From Kribbella sindirgiensis (GTDB lineage: Bacteria > Actinomycetota > Actinomycetes > Propionibacteriales > Kribbellaceae), in the NCBI RefSeq assembly GCF_004331435.1, contig NZ_SJKA01000013.1, positions 1 to 64,000 of the forward strand: a stretch of DNA of 64,000 nt. Direction: 5' to 3'. The position numbers and the translations under genes were made by a program. The notes beneath the pieces are model-generated. The model saw only the letters and a list, made by a program, of their open reading frames with translations. It made no database searches and had not been told where the DNA came from. Positions 34,158-43,927 of the stretch are shown here, in pieces. How positions within the stretch are numbered: the stretch's first letter is position 1; every line of letters begins with the position of its first letter.

Positions 34158-34264
34158 CTCCGGCCCGGAGCCACCCGGCAGGGGGCGGCCTCCGGGCCGG
34201 AGCCCTTCTTTGTGCACCCACCAGCCACTTTTCCGCCCCGGAAATGGTCGGTGGGTGCACAAAG
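34158..34264. terminator. Two stacked hairpins between convergent genes
   Basis: The first has perfect 13-bp arms, CTCCGGCCCGGAG (34158-34170) and its complement (34190-34202). The second has perfect 15-bp arms, CTTTGTGCACCCACC (34208-34222) and its complement (34250-34264), with an inner TTTCC/GGAAA pairing. Together they should stop transcription from both the protease and LacI sides. Confidence 0.8.
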
Positions 34265-34270
34265 TTGCGT

Positions 34271-35293
34271 TCAGCGGGCTGGGCCGGTTGACGCGCGGAC
34301 TACTAGTTCTGGGCGGAACAGGAACTCTGTGTGGGGTGTGGCGTGGCCTCGGACCTCTTCCAGTAGGGACTGGACTGCGGCCAGGCCCATCGCCTGGACG
34401 GGCTGGCGGATCGTCGTCATCGGCGGGTCGGTGAACTCCATCATCGGCGCGTCGTCGTACCCGACCACCGAGACCTCACCCGGAACCGAGAGGCCCCGCT
34501 GACGGGCCGCGCGGATGACGCCGAGGGCCATCATGTCCGAGCCGCAGACGACCGCGGTGACCTCGGCGTCCAGCAACTGCCGGCCGGCGGCCTCACCGCC
34601 CTCCACACCGAACATACTCAAGGCGACCATCGGGTCCAGGTCCTCGTCGGACAAGCCGAGCTGAGCCTTCATCGAGGTCCGGTACCCGGCCAGCTTCCGC
34701 TGGACGACGATGAACCGCTCGGGCCCGGACGCGAAACCGATCCGGCGGTGCCCGAGAGCCACCAGATGCGTGACCGCCTGCTCCATCGCGGCGTACTCGT
34801 CCGACGACACGAACGGCGCCTCGACCGACGGCAGCCAGCCGTTCACGAACACCACCGGCAGCCGCCGCTCGACCAGCGCCTGGTACCGCTCGTGGTCCGC
34901 GCCGGTGTCAGCGTGCAGGCCGGAGACGAAGATGATCCCGGAGACGCCGCGCTCGAGCAGCATCTCGACGTACTCCTCCTCGGTCGCGCCGGACGGCGAC
35001 TGGGTGCACAGCACCGGGGTGTACCCACGCTGCGACAGCGCCGACTCGATCACCTGGGCGAACGCCGGGAAGATCGGGTTGATCAGCTCCGGCATCACCA
35101 GCCCGATCAGCCCCGCGGACCGGCGCCGCAACCGCGACGGCCGCTCGAACCCCAGTACGTCGAGGGCGGTCAGGACGGACTGTTTCGTGTCCTCGGCGAC
35201 CCCCGGCTTCCCGTTCAGCACCCGCGAGACCGTCGCCTCACTGACCCCCGCCTTGGCCGCGATGTCCGCCAGCCGTGCTCTGCTGCTGCTCAC
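34271..35293 (-). CDS. LacI-family regulator adjacent to msiK
   Basis: A 340-residue LacI repressor. The helix-turn-helix is LADIAAKAGVSEATVSRVLN at residues 7-26, followed by the hinge and a periplasmic-binding-like sugar domain (RIGFASGPERF, VSVVGYDDAPMMEF). The start is GTG at 35293: TACAGT lies 7 bases upstream, again leaderless. It is divergent from the MsiK ATPase gene with a GCAAGAACTTGC operator between them. It is closely similar in layout and sequence to the LacI protein at 51151-52143. Confidence 0.92.
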   Translation of the reverse strand: MSSSRARLADIAAKAGVSEATVSRVLNGKPGVAEDTKQSVLTALDVLGFERPSRLRRRSAGLIGLVMPELINPIFPAFAQVIESALSQRGYTPVLCTQSPSGATEEEYVEMLLERGVSGIIFVSGLHADTGADHERYQALVERRLPVVFVNGWLPSVEAPFVSSDEYAAMEQAVTHLVALGHRRIGFASGPERFIVVQRKLAGYRTSMKAQLGLSDEDLDPMVALSMFGVEGGEAAGRQLLDAEVTAVVCGSDMMALGVIRAARQRGLSVPGEVSVVGYDDAPMMEFTDPPMTTIRQPVQAMGLAAVQSLLEEVRGHATPHTEFLFRPELVVRASTGPAR

Positions 35294-35336
35294 GCCCGGC
35301 ACTGTACCCAGGCGCTCCTGACTTTTCAGCAAGATC

Positions 35337-35352
35337 CTGCAAGAACTTGCAG
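35337..35352. promoter_or_regulatory. LacI-type operator between lacI and msiK
   Basis: CTGCAAGAACTTGCAG has perfect 7-bp arms around AA. The core GCAAG-NN-CTTGC also occurs in front of the second LacI gene (52178-52189). It lies 44 bases before the lacI start and 164 before msiK. Confidence 0.65.
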
Positions 35353-35515
35353 ACTGCGCAGTGGTGTCCACTACGTGAACAGAACACGCACGTCACACGC
35401 CGTAGACCTTGTCAGGACGAGTGGGGCCGGGCGAGGATGGGCCAACTCCCCCGCCCGGGGGAACCTTTACTCGGATCGTCCGGCACGTTCCTGCCGGTGA
35501 AGGGAAAGATCAGTC

Positions 35516-36595
<1,080 letters not shown>

Positions 36596-36613
36596 TCCTC
36601 AGCAGCAGCTGTT

Positions 36614-36648
36614 ACCGGCCCCGGGTGGTTCGTCCACCCGGGGCCGGT
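36614..36648. terminator. Terminator hairpin after msiK
   Basis: ACCGGCCCCGGGTGG (36614-36628), loop TTCGT, exact complement 36634-36648, followed by GTCATTT. Outer AGCAGCTG/CAGCTGCT boxes can extend the fold. It separates msiK from the convergent GT2 gene. Confidence 0.85.
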
Positions 36649-36654
36649 GTCATT

Positions 36655-37617
36655 TCAGCTGCTCCGCTCCAGCCGGTCCGCCGGGTCCATGTTGGTCTGC
36701 TTGAGCAGGTAGTGCGGGCGCTTCTTGGTCTCGTAGTAGATCCGGCCGATGTACTCGCCGATCACGCCGAGCATCACCATCTGCAGTCCGCCGAGGCCGG
36801 TGATCGCGGCGATCAGCGTGACGTACCCGGGCATCTCGACCCCCTGCACGATCGCGGCCACGATCACCCAGATCGCGTACCCGGCGGCGACCGCGGTGAG
36901 CAGCAGACCGACGTAGATCGCCATCCGCAGCGGCTTGTTGTTGAACGACAGCAGCCCGTCCAGCCCGTACTCCAGTAACCGCCGGAACGTCCACCGGCTC
37001 TTCCGGTCCGGCGGCGGTTTCACGTTGTCGTACTCGAACAGGAGCGACTCGAACCCGATCCAGGCGAACAGTCCCTTCGAGAACCGGTTGTACTCGTTCA
37101 GCTCGAGCAGCCCGTCGACCGCGCGCCGGGACAGCAGCCGGAAGTCGCCGACCCCGTCCATCAGCTCGACGTCGGCCCACCTGTTGATCAGCCAGTAGTA
37201 CGCCCGCGCCGCCAGCGTCCGGGTCGCCGGGTCGCCGGTCCGGTTGCGGCGCGCGATCACCTGGTCGAACCCGCGTTCGTACTCCGCCAGCATCCGGCCG
37301 ATCAGCTCCGGCGGGTGCTGCAGGTCCGCGTCCATGATCACCACGGCGTCGCCGGTCGCGTACCGCAGGCCGGCCAGCATCGCGGCCTCCTTGCCGAAGT
37401 TCCGGCTGAACGACAGGTACCGGACCGATTCGTCGGTCGCTGCCAACTCGACCAGGGCCTCGAGCGTCCCATCAGAGGAACCGTCGTCGACGTACACGAT
37501 CTCGTACGGCCGGCCGGTCTCCTCGAGCTCGTGGCTGAGCGCCTGATGGAACCGCGAGATCACCTCGACCTCGTTGTAACACGGCACCACCAGACTCAAC
37601 CGCATCGTCGTCCCCAT
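36655..37617 (-). CDS. GT2 glycosyltransferase with two C-terminal helices (DPM1/GtrB-like)
   Basis: A 320-residue protein. The GT-A domain shows LSLVVPCYNE, YVDDGSSDGT and the metal-binding MDADLQHPPE, then the RRNRTGDP loop. Two hydrophobic helices follow (about 230-255 and 263-290), as in polyisoprenyl-phosphate glycosyltransferases such as GtrB/CsbB. It should charge undecaprenyl phosphate with a sugar on the cytoplasmic face. The neighbouring YfhO-like protein, divergent from it, is a plausible partner that transfers the sugar outside. The start is ATG at 37617 or 37605. Confidence 0.92.
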   Translation of the reverse strand: MGTTMRLSLVVPCYNEVEVISRFHQALSHELEETGRPYEIVYVDDGSSDGTLEALVELAATDESVRYLSFSRNFGKEAAMLAGLRYATGDAVVIMDADLQHPPELIGRMLAEYERGFDQVIARRNRTGDPATRTLAARAYYWLINRWADVELMDGVGDFRLLSRRAVDGLLELNEYNRFSKGLFAWIGFESLLFEYDNVKPPPDRKSRWTFRRLLEYGLDGLLSFNNKPLRMAIYVGLLLTAVAAGYAIWVIVAAIVQGVEMPGYVTLIAAITGLGGLQMVMLGVIGEYIGRIYYETKKRPHYLLKQTNMDPADRLERSS

Positions 37618-37710
37618 CCGCCCCGTACGTCGACCGTGATGCGATTCTTGTCCAGACCAGAACTACCCGCTAGCTTTGGCGACCGGGTGAGCGGAGCGAA
37701 GGGGCGGCCA

Positions 37711-40221
37711 ATGGCTTCCGAGGACAGTGCTGATGGAGGGACTGTCCGGCGACGATCGGCGTTACTGCCGGCCGTCGTCGCAGCTGTCGTGGTGGCGGCG
37801 GTGTTCGCCGCCTCCGGAATCATCCGCGGTACCTTTCCCTTCGGTTCGCTGTCCCGCAGTACCAACGATCTTGGCACCCAGTACATCCCCTTCTTCGCCC
37901 ATCTCTGGGACGTCCTGCACGGCCAGGGCCAGGGCGACCTGCTGTTCAACTGGCAGAGCGCCTTCGGCGTCGGCTTCCTCGCGGACGTCGGGGTCGATCT
38001 CGGCAGCCCATTGTCCCTGCTGGTGGGTCTGTTCCCCCGCGACCAGATCGACCTCGCCGTCTACGTCGTCACCACGCTGAAGCTGAGCCTGGCCGCGGCC
38101 GCCATGGCCGCCCTACTTCTCAAGATGCGTCCTGGACCCCGTTGGGTTGCAGCGATCCTGGGAGTCTCGTACGGCGTCTGCGGCTGGGCACTCGACGACG
38201 GAGCCTACGTGCCGATGTGGCTGGACGGTCTGATCGCCCTGCCGATGTTCTTCCTGGTCGCCGAGTGGTCACTCCGCCGGACCAACCGGGTGCTGAGTGT
38301 GCTGGTGGTCGCCGTCTTCTGGCTGTCCAACTTCTACACCGCCTACATGGCAACGATCGCGGGTGGGATCTACCTGCTCGCCCGGCTGCTCAGCAGCGAC
38401 CTCAGTTGGTCGCTGCGCCTCCGGTCGGTCGTCCGGCACGGCGTCTCGTTCGTGCTCGGGATGGCCTTGGTCGCGCCCATCCTGCTACCGATCATCACCA
38501 CCAACCGCGCCGCAACGCCGTCCCCGTCCGGGATCTTCCACGCCTCGGCGATGGATCTGTTCCTGTCCCGGCTGCTGCCGCTGTCCGAGGGCGTCGGCCG
38601 GACCGCCAGCCTGTACGTCGGAACAATCGCCCTGCTGCTCGCGCTGACGATGCCGTTCAACAAGTTCGTGCCGTGGCTGTCGAAGGTCGTGTGGGTGATC
38701 ACGATCGGCGCTGTCGGCTGGTCGTTCCGGTGGGCGCCGACGCAGGAGGTCTGGCACGCGTTCGACACCCCCAACGGCAGCCAGTACCGCGAGGCGTTCG
38801 TGCTCTGCGGGCTGCTCGTCGCGGTCGCGTGGGTCTCGGTCTCGTGGAAGTTGCCCGGTCCGGTCGCCCTGCTGGGCGGTGCGGTCCTGCTGGCGTTGAT
38901 CGTCGTACTGTCCGACGGCAGTCCGCTGCTGACCGAGCACTGGCTGGAGGTGCTGATCGCGTCCGCGGCGGTGACGTTGATTGCGTTCGGCACCATTTGG
39001 ACGGTGCGCCGGTTCCCGCGGACGCGGCGGGTGAAGTGGCCGGTCGTTGCCGCGTTCGCCGTACTGCTGGTGGTTGTGGCGGTGGAGACCACCTGGACCG
39101 CGGTGATCACCGACGAGCGTCGATCCAAGGTGCTCAGCACTTCGGCCGTGGCATGGAACGACCAGCAGACCACGCGGTACGACGCGCTGCGGGAGGTCGA
39201 CGGCTGGCCGGCGTACCGGACCGAGCCGGGGACGTCGATCACACCGAACGATCCGATTCTGCTCGGCGGGCAGGGCGCCGGCCTGTACAGCAGCCTGTTG
39301 CCGCACTCGGTGAACGAGATGATGACGTCGCTCGGCTTCGGCTGGTCCGGGTACGGCCGCGCGGCGCGCACGCTCGACAACCCGGTGACCGACGCGATCT
39401 TCTCGGTCGGCGCCCGGATGCGGCTCGTCGACGGCAACCCGAAGATCACCCGGGCGACCGTTCCGCCGCTGGTCACGGTACGGCGCCGGCTCGACGCGGC
39501 GGTCCCGGCCGACACCGACGCCCCGAACGCGTACGCCGCCCAGGAGCGCCTGCTCGGCGCCAAGGTGTACGACGTCCCGGAGTACAAGGGCACCCGGTTC
39601 GCGACCGGTGACGTCAAACTGGTCGCGGCCTGCACGCCGGGAAGTACGGCGTACCTGTACATGCCGCGGGTCGGCGGCCGCGCCCGGCTGGCCGACGGCG
39701 AGTGGCACGAACTGAGCTCGACGCGCCGGCCGGGGATCAACACCAGCAGCGCGATGATCGGGCTCGGCACCGTACCGGCGACCGGGATCGTGCTGGTCGA
39801 GGTCAACTTCGGCGAGGCCCCGCAGGGCATTCCACCGCGGAACGCGATCGGCTGCCTCGACCAGCAGGCGTTGCGCAACGCGGTCAAGAAGCTGCGGGCG
39901 ACCGGGGCGACGGACGTGGACACGAGCGGTCACTCCCTGCACGCCACGCTGCCCGCGGGCAGCAAGGGCTGGGCGGTGCTCGGCGTACCGAAGATCGATG
40001 GCTGGACCTGCAAGGTCGCCGGCGGCAAGTCGCAGACTCCACGGGACTTCGGCGGCCTGATCGCCGTCCCGCTGACGGGTACGGCGGACCGGGTGGACTG
40101 CACGTTCGTGCCGCCAGGGCTCCGCCGCGGGCTTGCGGTCGGTGCGGCCGCCGCCGTGGCCACGCTCGGGATCGCGTTGATCGGCGCGCTACGACGACGG
40201 CGGCACTCCAGGCTTGCCTAG
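37711..40221 (+). CDS. YfhO-family multi-spanning membrane protein
   Basis: An 836-residue protein with about 12-14 hydrophobic helices and a large C-terminal extracytoplasmic domain (from about residue 480), ending in one more helix and RRRRHS. YfhO-type blocks include STNDLGTQYIPFFAHLW near the N terminus (catalytic-loop position in GT-C enzymes) and LSNFYTAYMATIAGGIYLL. In Bacillus, YfhO works with the GT2 CsbB to glycosylate lipoteichoic acid; a GT2 of that kind lies divergently 94 bases away. The start is uncertain (37711 chosen; earlier in-frame starts exist). Its stop forms CTAG with the convergent ABC gene. Confidence 0.86.
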   Translation: MASEDSADGGTVRRRSALLPAVVAAVVVAAVFAASGIIRGTFPFGSLSRSTNDLGTQYIPFFAHLWDVLHGQGQGDLLFNWQSAFGVGFLADVGVDLGSPLSLLVGLFPRDQIDLAVYVVTTLKLSLAAAAMAALLLKMRPGPRWVAAILGVSYGVCGWALDDGAYVPMWLDGLIALPMFFLVAEWSLRRTNRVLSVLVVAVFWLSNFYTAYMATIAGGIYLLARLLSSDLSWSLRLRSVVRHGVSFVLGMALVAPILLPIITTNRAATPSPSGIFHASAMDLFLSRLLPLSEGVGRTASLYVGTIALLLALTMPFNKFVPWLSKVVWVITIGAVGWSFRWAPTQEVWHAFDTPNGSQYREAFVLCGLLVAVAWVSVSWKLPGPVALLGGAVLLALIVVLSDGSPLLTEHWLEVLIASAAVTLIAFGTIWTVRRFPRTRRVKWPVVAAFAVLLVVVAVETTWTAVITDERRSKVLSTSAVAWNDQQTTRYDALREVDGWPAYRTEPGTSITPNDPILLGGQGAGLYSSLLPHSVNEMMTSLGFGWSGYGRAARTLDNPVTDAIFSVGARMRLVDGNPKITRATVPPLVTVRRRLDAAVPADTDAPNAYAAQERLLGAKVYDVPEYKGTRFATGDVKLVAACTPGSTAYLYMPRVGGRARLADGEWHELSSTRRPGINTSSAMIGLGTVPATGIVLVEVNFGEAPQGIPPRNAIGCLDQQALRNAVKKLRATGATDVDTSGHSLHATLPAGSKGWAVLGVPKIDGWTCKVAGGKSQTPRDFGGLIAVPLTGTADRVDCTFVPPGLRRGLAVGAAAAVATLGIALIGALRRRRHSRLA

Positions 40222-41207
40222 TTGACGTCGCGGCGGTGGAAGACCCAACCGCCGAGGAGTACCAGGACCACGGTGAAGATCGCCAGGTACCAAGCGCCGT
40301 GCTCGAACGAAAGCGTTTTCTGCACGTAGTCGCAGAGGTAGCTGCCGTCCGCACCGGTCTTGCACTCCGTCACGTAGTACTGCGCGTCGTGCCGGACGAA
40401 GGCGTCGAAGTTGAGTTTGATCAACCAGGGCTGGGCTTTCTCCAGGAACGCCGCGAAAACGCCTTCCGCCAGCACCAGGTACGCCATCACGACACCGATC
40501 GCGGCGGCAGTGTGCCGGAGCAGCAGTCCGACGATGCAACCGAGCGCGGCGGCCAGGGCGGTCGTCAGCACGGCACGACCGCCGATCGCGGTGAGATCAC
40601 CCCAGACCTTCCCCGTCGTATTCGAGGAATCACCGAGTCTGGTGACGATCACGAACGTTCCGAGAAGTATGGACGCCAGCACCACGGCGGCGATCGGCAC
40701 GAACCCGGTCGCGGCCGCGAGCAGCTTGCTGCCGTACACCCGCAGCCGGCGCGGCTCGAACGTCAACCAGTTGCCGATGGCACCTGAACTGAACTCGGCG
40801 CCGAAGAAACTGGCCCCGATCAGGAACGCCGCGAACGCCAGGAAGTACGACGAACCCTGCAAGAGCTCCGGCATGATCTCGGCGAAGATCGTCGGCGGTT
40901 TGCCGAAGTCCTCCGGCCGCGGCTCGGGATAGGTGCACATCTCCTCGAGCTTCGGCTTCGGGTCGGGCTGCTTCGCCCAGTCCGCCTCGCACAGCCTCAG
41001 ATTCTCGGCCGAGTGGTCCACCCAGTCCTTGTGCGCCATCTCGTACTGCTGCTGCGCCTGCAACTGCTCGGCGGCGGACAACGGCCGCGCCTCGAAGTAG
41101 GTGGCGACCAGCAGCAGGATCGTGATCAGGAACAGGCCGACGAGACCCGCCGCCGTCAACCGGCGCGCCAGCAACCGGCGGAGCTCGACCTTCGTCAGGC
41201 GGATCAT
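40218..41207 (-). CDS. ABC-2-type transporter permease subunit
   Basis: A 329-residue membrane protein with six helices. The first is LTAAGLVGLFLITILLLVATYF; a soluble loop of about 85 residues with two Cys (LRLCEADW, EEMCTYP) follows. Later helices are LAFAAFLIGASFFGAEFSSG and so on. A second Cys-bearing loop (TECKTGADGSYLCDY) precedes the last helix. Its ATG shares a base with the ATPase stop (TGATG). Together they form an exporter of unknown substrate. Confidence 0.88.
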   Translation of the reverse strand: MIRLTKVELRRLLARRLTAAGLVGLFLITILLLVATYFEARPLSAAEQLQAQQQYEMAHKDWVDHSAENLRLCEADWAKQPDPKPKLEEMCTYPEPRPEDFGKPPTIFAEIMPELLQGSSYFLAFAAFLIGASFFGAEFSSGAIGNWLTFEPRRLRVYGSKLLAAATGFVPIAAVVLASILLGTFVIVTRLGDSSNTTGKVWGDLTAIGGRAVLTTALAAALGCIVGLLLRHTAAAIGVVMAYLVLAEGVFAAFLEKAQPWLIKLNFDAFVRHDAQYYVTECKTGADGSYLCDYVQKTLSFEHGAWYLAIFTVVLVLLGGWVFHRRDVN

Positions 41208-42127
41208 CAGAGCCCCTCGCCTTCGGTGAGCTCGAGGAAGACCGACTCGAGGTCGGCGCGGACCGGCACCAGCTCGGACACGTACAGCTCCTGATGGGCG
41301 AGGCGACGCGTCACGTCGGCGGGATCCGGTGCGCCTTCGACGAGCAGATAGTTGCCGTCGGCACGAACCGTCATCCCGGCGGCGGTCAGGATCCGGGTCG
41401 CGGCCTCATGGTTGTCGACAGCAACCTTCACTGTTGGCGCCGTACCACCGCCGATCACCTCCGCGACCGTGCCGGACGCGAGCAACCGGCCGTGGCCGAT
41501 GATCGACACCGTATCGGCGACCTGCTCCACCTCGGCCAGGATGTGGCTACTGACCAGGACCGTCTTGCCCTGCTCGCCGAGCCCGCGCATGGTCTCGCGG
41601 ATCTCCCGGATACCGGCCGGGTCGAGACCGTTGGTCGGCTCGTCGAAGATCAGCAGGTCAGGCTCCTTGAGCAACGTGGCTGCGATCGCCAGCCGCTGCT
41701 TCATCCCCAACGAGTAGGACCGGAACCGGTCGTTGCCACGCTCACCGAGCGACGTCTGCTCGAGCACCTCACCGACCCTGGTGCGTGGTGCGCCGATCGC
41801 CTCCGCGAGCAGTTCGAGGTTCTTCCGCCCGGTGAACGCCGGAAAGAACTTCGGCGACTCGACGATCGCCCCGATCCGCCCCACCACCTCCGGCAGCTTC
41901 GCCGGCACCGGCTGGTCGAACACGGTCATCGTCCCCGCATCAGCACGCACCAACCCGAGCAGCATCCGGATCGACGTCGTCTTCCCCGACCCGTTAGGAC
42001 CGAGAAACCCGTGCACCCCACCCGCCGGAACCTCCAGATCCAGCCCCTGCACAGCCACCACCTTGCGCCCCCGCAACGTCCGGTACGTCTTGCGCAACCC
42101 CCGCGTACTGATGGCCACGTCGGACAT
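41207..42127 (-). CDS. ABC exporter ATP-binding protein
   Basis: A 306-residue ATPase of the DrrA/CcmA class. Walker A is FLGPNGSGKTT, the signature YSLGMKQRLAIA, Walker B LLIFDEPTNGLDP, and the His loop VSSHILAEVEQV. A C-terminal extension of about 80 residues is typical of antibiotic-export ATPases. The ATG at 42127 follows a G-rich ribosome site (GAGGGGTGGGG); GTG at 42133 is the alternative. It forms an operon with the permease at 40218. Confidence 0.92.
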   Translation of the reverse strand: MSDVAISTRGLRKTYRTLRGRKVVAVQGLDLEVPAGGVHGFLGPNGSGKTTSIRMLLGLVRADAGTMTVFDQPVPAKLPEVVGRIGAIVESPKFFPAFTGRKNLELLAEAIGAPRTRVGEVLEQTSLGERGNDRFRSYSLGMKQRLAIAATLLKEPDLLIFDEPTNGLDPAGIREIRETMRGLGEQGKTVLVSSHILAEVEQVADTVSIIGHGRLLASGTVAEVIGGGTAPTVKVAVDNHEAATRILTAAGMTVRADGNYLLVEGAPDPADVTRRLAHQELYVSELVPVRADLESVFLELTEGEGL

Positions 42128-42223
42128 CCCCACCCCTCTCGTCCCATGTCGTCCCTGAGCAGACGCACAGCGTGACAGGTTTGTTCATCACCCGCCCTGA
42201 CAGGGGTTGACCGCATCCGATAA

Positions 42224-42309
42224 ATACCCCCTACCGGTATGCGTTCAGGACTTGCGTTCTATACCCATAGGGGGTAACTTGTTGGGCGTGGAGATACCCC
42301 GGAGGGGTA
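42224..42309 (+). promoter_or_regulatory. Three CsoR-type copper operators
   Basis: Three dyads of the form TACCC-N-GGGTA precede csoR: ATACCCCCTACCGGTAT (42224-42240), TACCCATAGGGGGTA (42262-42276) and TACCCCGGAGGGGTA (42295-42309). The last is a perfect palindrome around GGA. These match the known GC-tract CsoR sites with flanking AT. A TTGACC at 42207-42212 is a candidate -35. Copper release of CsoR should switch on the operon. Confidence 0.85.
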
Positions 42310-42336
42310 GTTGAGGGCTAGGAAGAGGGTTGCGAG

Positions 42337-42639
42337 ATGAGCACCGAGCAGACGCATGTGCACGGATACACCGCCGAGAAGAGCAGCCACCTGAAGCGGT
42401 TGCGGCGGATTGAGGGGCAGGTTCGTGGTCTGCAGCGGATGGTCGAGGAGGACAAGTACTGCATCGACATCCTGACCCAGGTGTCGGCGGCCACCAAGGC
42501 GTTGCAGTCGTTCTCGCTGGAGCTGCTCGACGAGCACCTGTCGCACTGCGTGGTCGAGGCCGCGCAGAAGGGCGGCCCCGAGGCCGACGAGAAGGTCCGC
42601 GAGGCGTCCGACGCGATCGCCCGCCTGGTCCGCAGCTGA
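42337..42639 (+). CDS. csoR: Copper-sensing transcriptional repressor CsoR
   Basis: A 100-residue all-helical repressor (DUF156 family). The Cu(I) ligands C42, H67 and C71 lie in KYCIDILTQ and EHLSHCV with the same spacing as M. tuberculosis CsoR (C36, H61, C65). The N-terminal helix GHLKRLRRIEGQVRGL-type basic face binds DNA. It is the first gene of a copper operon and lies directly downstream of three CsoR-type operators. Confidence 0.95.
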   Translation: MSTEQTHVHGYTAEKSSHLKRLRRIEGQVRGLQRMVEEDKYCIDILTQVSAATKALQSFSLELLDEHLSHCVVEAAQKGGPEADEKVREASDAIARLVRS

Positions 42640-42684
42640 ACCGCATCTCCGCACATCACCCCGTTTCGAGCAAGGAGCTTAGAT

Positions 42685-42906
42685 ATGAGCACGACTACGA
42701 CCTACTCCGTGTCCGGTATGACCTGCGGCCACTGCACGTCGGCTGTCACCGAGGAGCTCAGCAAGCTCGTCGGTGTCAAGGACGTGAAGATCGACCTCGT
42801 CGCGGGTGGCACCTCCGCGGTGCACGTGACGAGTGAGTCCGCGCTCGATGAGGACGCCGTACGCGACGCCGTCGACGAGGCGGGTTACGAACTGGCCGCG
42901 TCATGA
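42685..42906 (+). CDS. copZ: CopZ-like copper chaperone (HMA domain)
   Basis: A 73-residue single heavy-metal-associated domain. SVSGMTCGHCTSAV holds the MxCxxC Cu(I) site. AAGGAG lies 7-12 bases before the ATG. It should hand copper to the CopA ATPase downstream and to CsoR. Its stop overlaps the next gene (ATGA). Confidence 0.93.
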   Translation: MSTTTTYSVSGMTCGHCTSAVTEELSKLVGVKDVKIDLVAGGTSAVHVTSESALDEDAVRDAVDEAGYELAAS

Positions 42907-43910
42907 GCCGGGCCGTCGCGCTCCGGCTCGGCGCGTTCGCCGGTGCGGTGGTGCTGGCCTTCGGGGCGGCGTACGGCATCGGCTCCGCGGTCGACCCGAT
43001 CGCGGCGGCCGAGGACACCTCCGCGGCACCGGCCCACGGAGAGGAGATGGGTGGCATGGAGCAGACTGCCGGCACCTCGGAACACGGCGGACACGAGTCG
43101 GCCGGGCAGTTGCCCGGCCTGGCCGTGTCCGACGCCGGCTACACCTTCGCGCCGGCGAAGACGTTCTTCACCAGCGGCGCGAAGACCGAGCTGCGCTTCA
43201 CGATCCAAGGACCGGACGGCAAACCGGTCACGAAGTACACGAAGACCCACGAGAAGGACCTGCACCTGATCGTGGTCCGGCGGGACCTGTCCGGGTTCCG
43301 TCACGTGCACCCGACGCTGGCGGCGGACGGGACGTGGAGCATCCCGTTCACGTTCACCGCCGGCGGAACCTGGCGGCTGTACGCCGACTTCCAGCCGGCC
43401 GGCCACGACAGCACGATCACCCTCGGCACGGACGTGAACGTCACCGGGCTGTACGTCCCGGTCCCGGTCGCCGAGCCGGCGAGCGTCTACAGCTTCGACG
43501 GGTACGACGTGACGCTGCAGGGCACCCCGGTCGCCGGCAAGGAGTCCGAGCTGATGTTCACGATCAGCCGGGGTGGTAAGCCCGTCAAGGACCTGCAGCC
43601 GTACCTTGGCGCCTTCGGGCACCTGGTCTCGCTGCGCGGCGGGGACCTCGCCTACCTGCACACCCATCCGGCGCAGGAAGCGACGGCGGGGATGAAGGGC
43701 GGACCGGGGATCACGTTCGCCACCACCTTCCCGACCGCCAGTACGTACAGCCTGTTCCTGGACTTCCAGCACGCAGGCAAGGTCCACACCGCCGAGTTCA
43801 CCGTCAAAGTGAGCTCGACCGGGACCGCGATCGTCCCGCCGACCGCCCTACCGACCGCAACTACCGCGCCCAAGACCCCTGGGCACGCGGAAACGCCGCA
43901 CGGCCACTAG
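42903..43910 (+). CDS. Exported His-rich protein of the copper operon
   Basis: A 335-residue protein with an N-terminal hydrophobic segment (about residues 8-30) acting as signal or anchor. A His/Met-rich linker follows (HGEEMGGMEQ, SEHGGHES). Two paired blocks, KDLHLIVVRRDLSGFRHVHP and GGDLAYLHTHP, carry HxHP motifs, and the C terminus ends HAETPHGH. These clusters suit binding of Cu(I)/Cu(II) outside the membrane. I recognise no named family; two immunoglobulin-like beta domains seem likely. It sits between the chaperone and ATPase genes, so it probably buffers exported copper. Confidence 0.75.
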   Translation: MSRAVALRLGAFAGAVVLAFGAAYGIGSAVDPIAAAEDTSAAPAHGEEMGGMEQTAGTSEHGGHESAGQLPGLAVSDAGYTFAPAKTFFTSGAKTELRFTIQGPDGKPVTKYTKTHEKDLHLIVVRRDLSGFRHVHPTLAADGTWSIPFTFTAGGTWRLYADFQPAGHDSTITLGTDVNVTGLYVPVPVAEPASVYSFDGYDVTLQGTPVAGKESELMFTISRGGKPVKDLQPYLGAFGHLVSLRGGDLAYLHTHPAQEATAGMKGGPGITFATTFPTASTYSLFLDFQHAGKVHTAEFTVKVSSTGTAIVPPTALPTATTAPKTPGHAETPHGH

Positions 43911-43927
43911 AGAGGAGGCACTTCATC

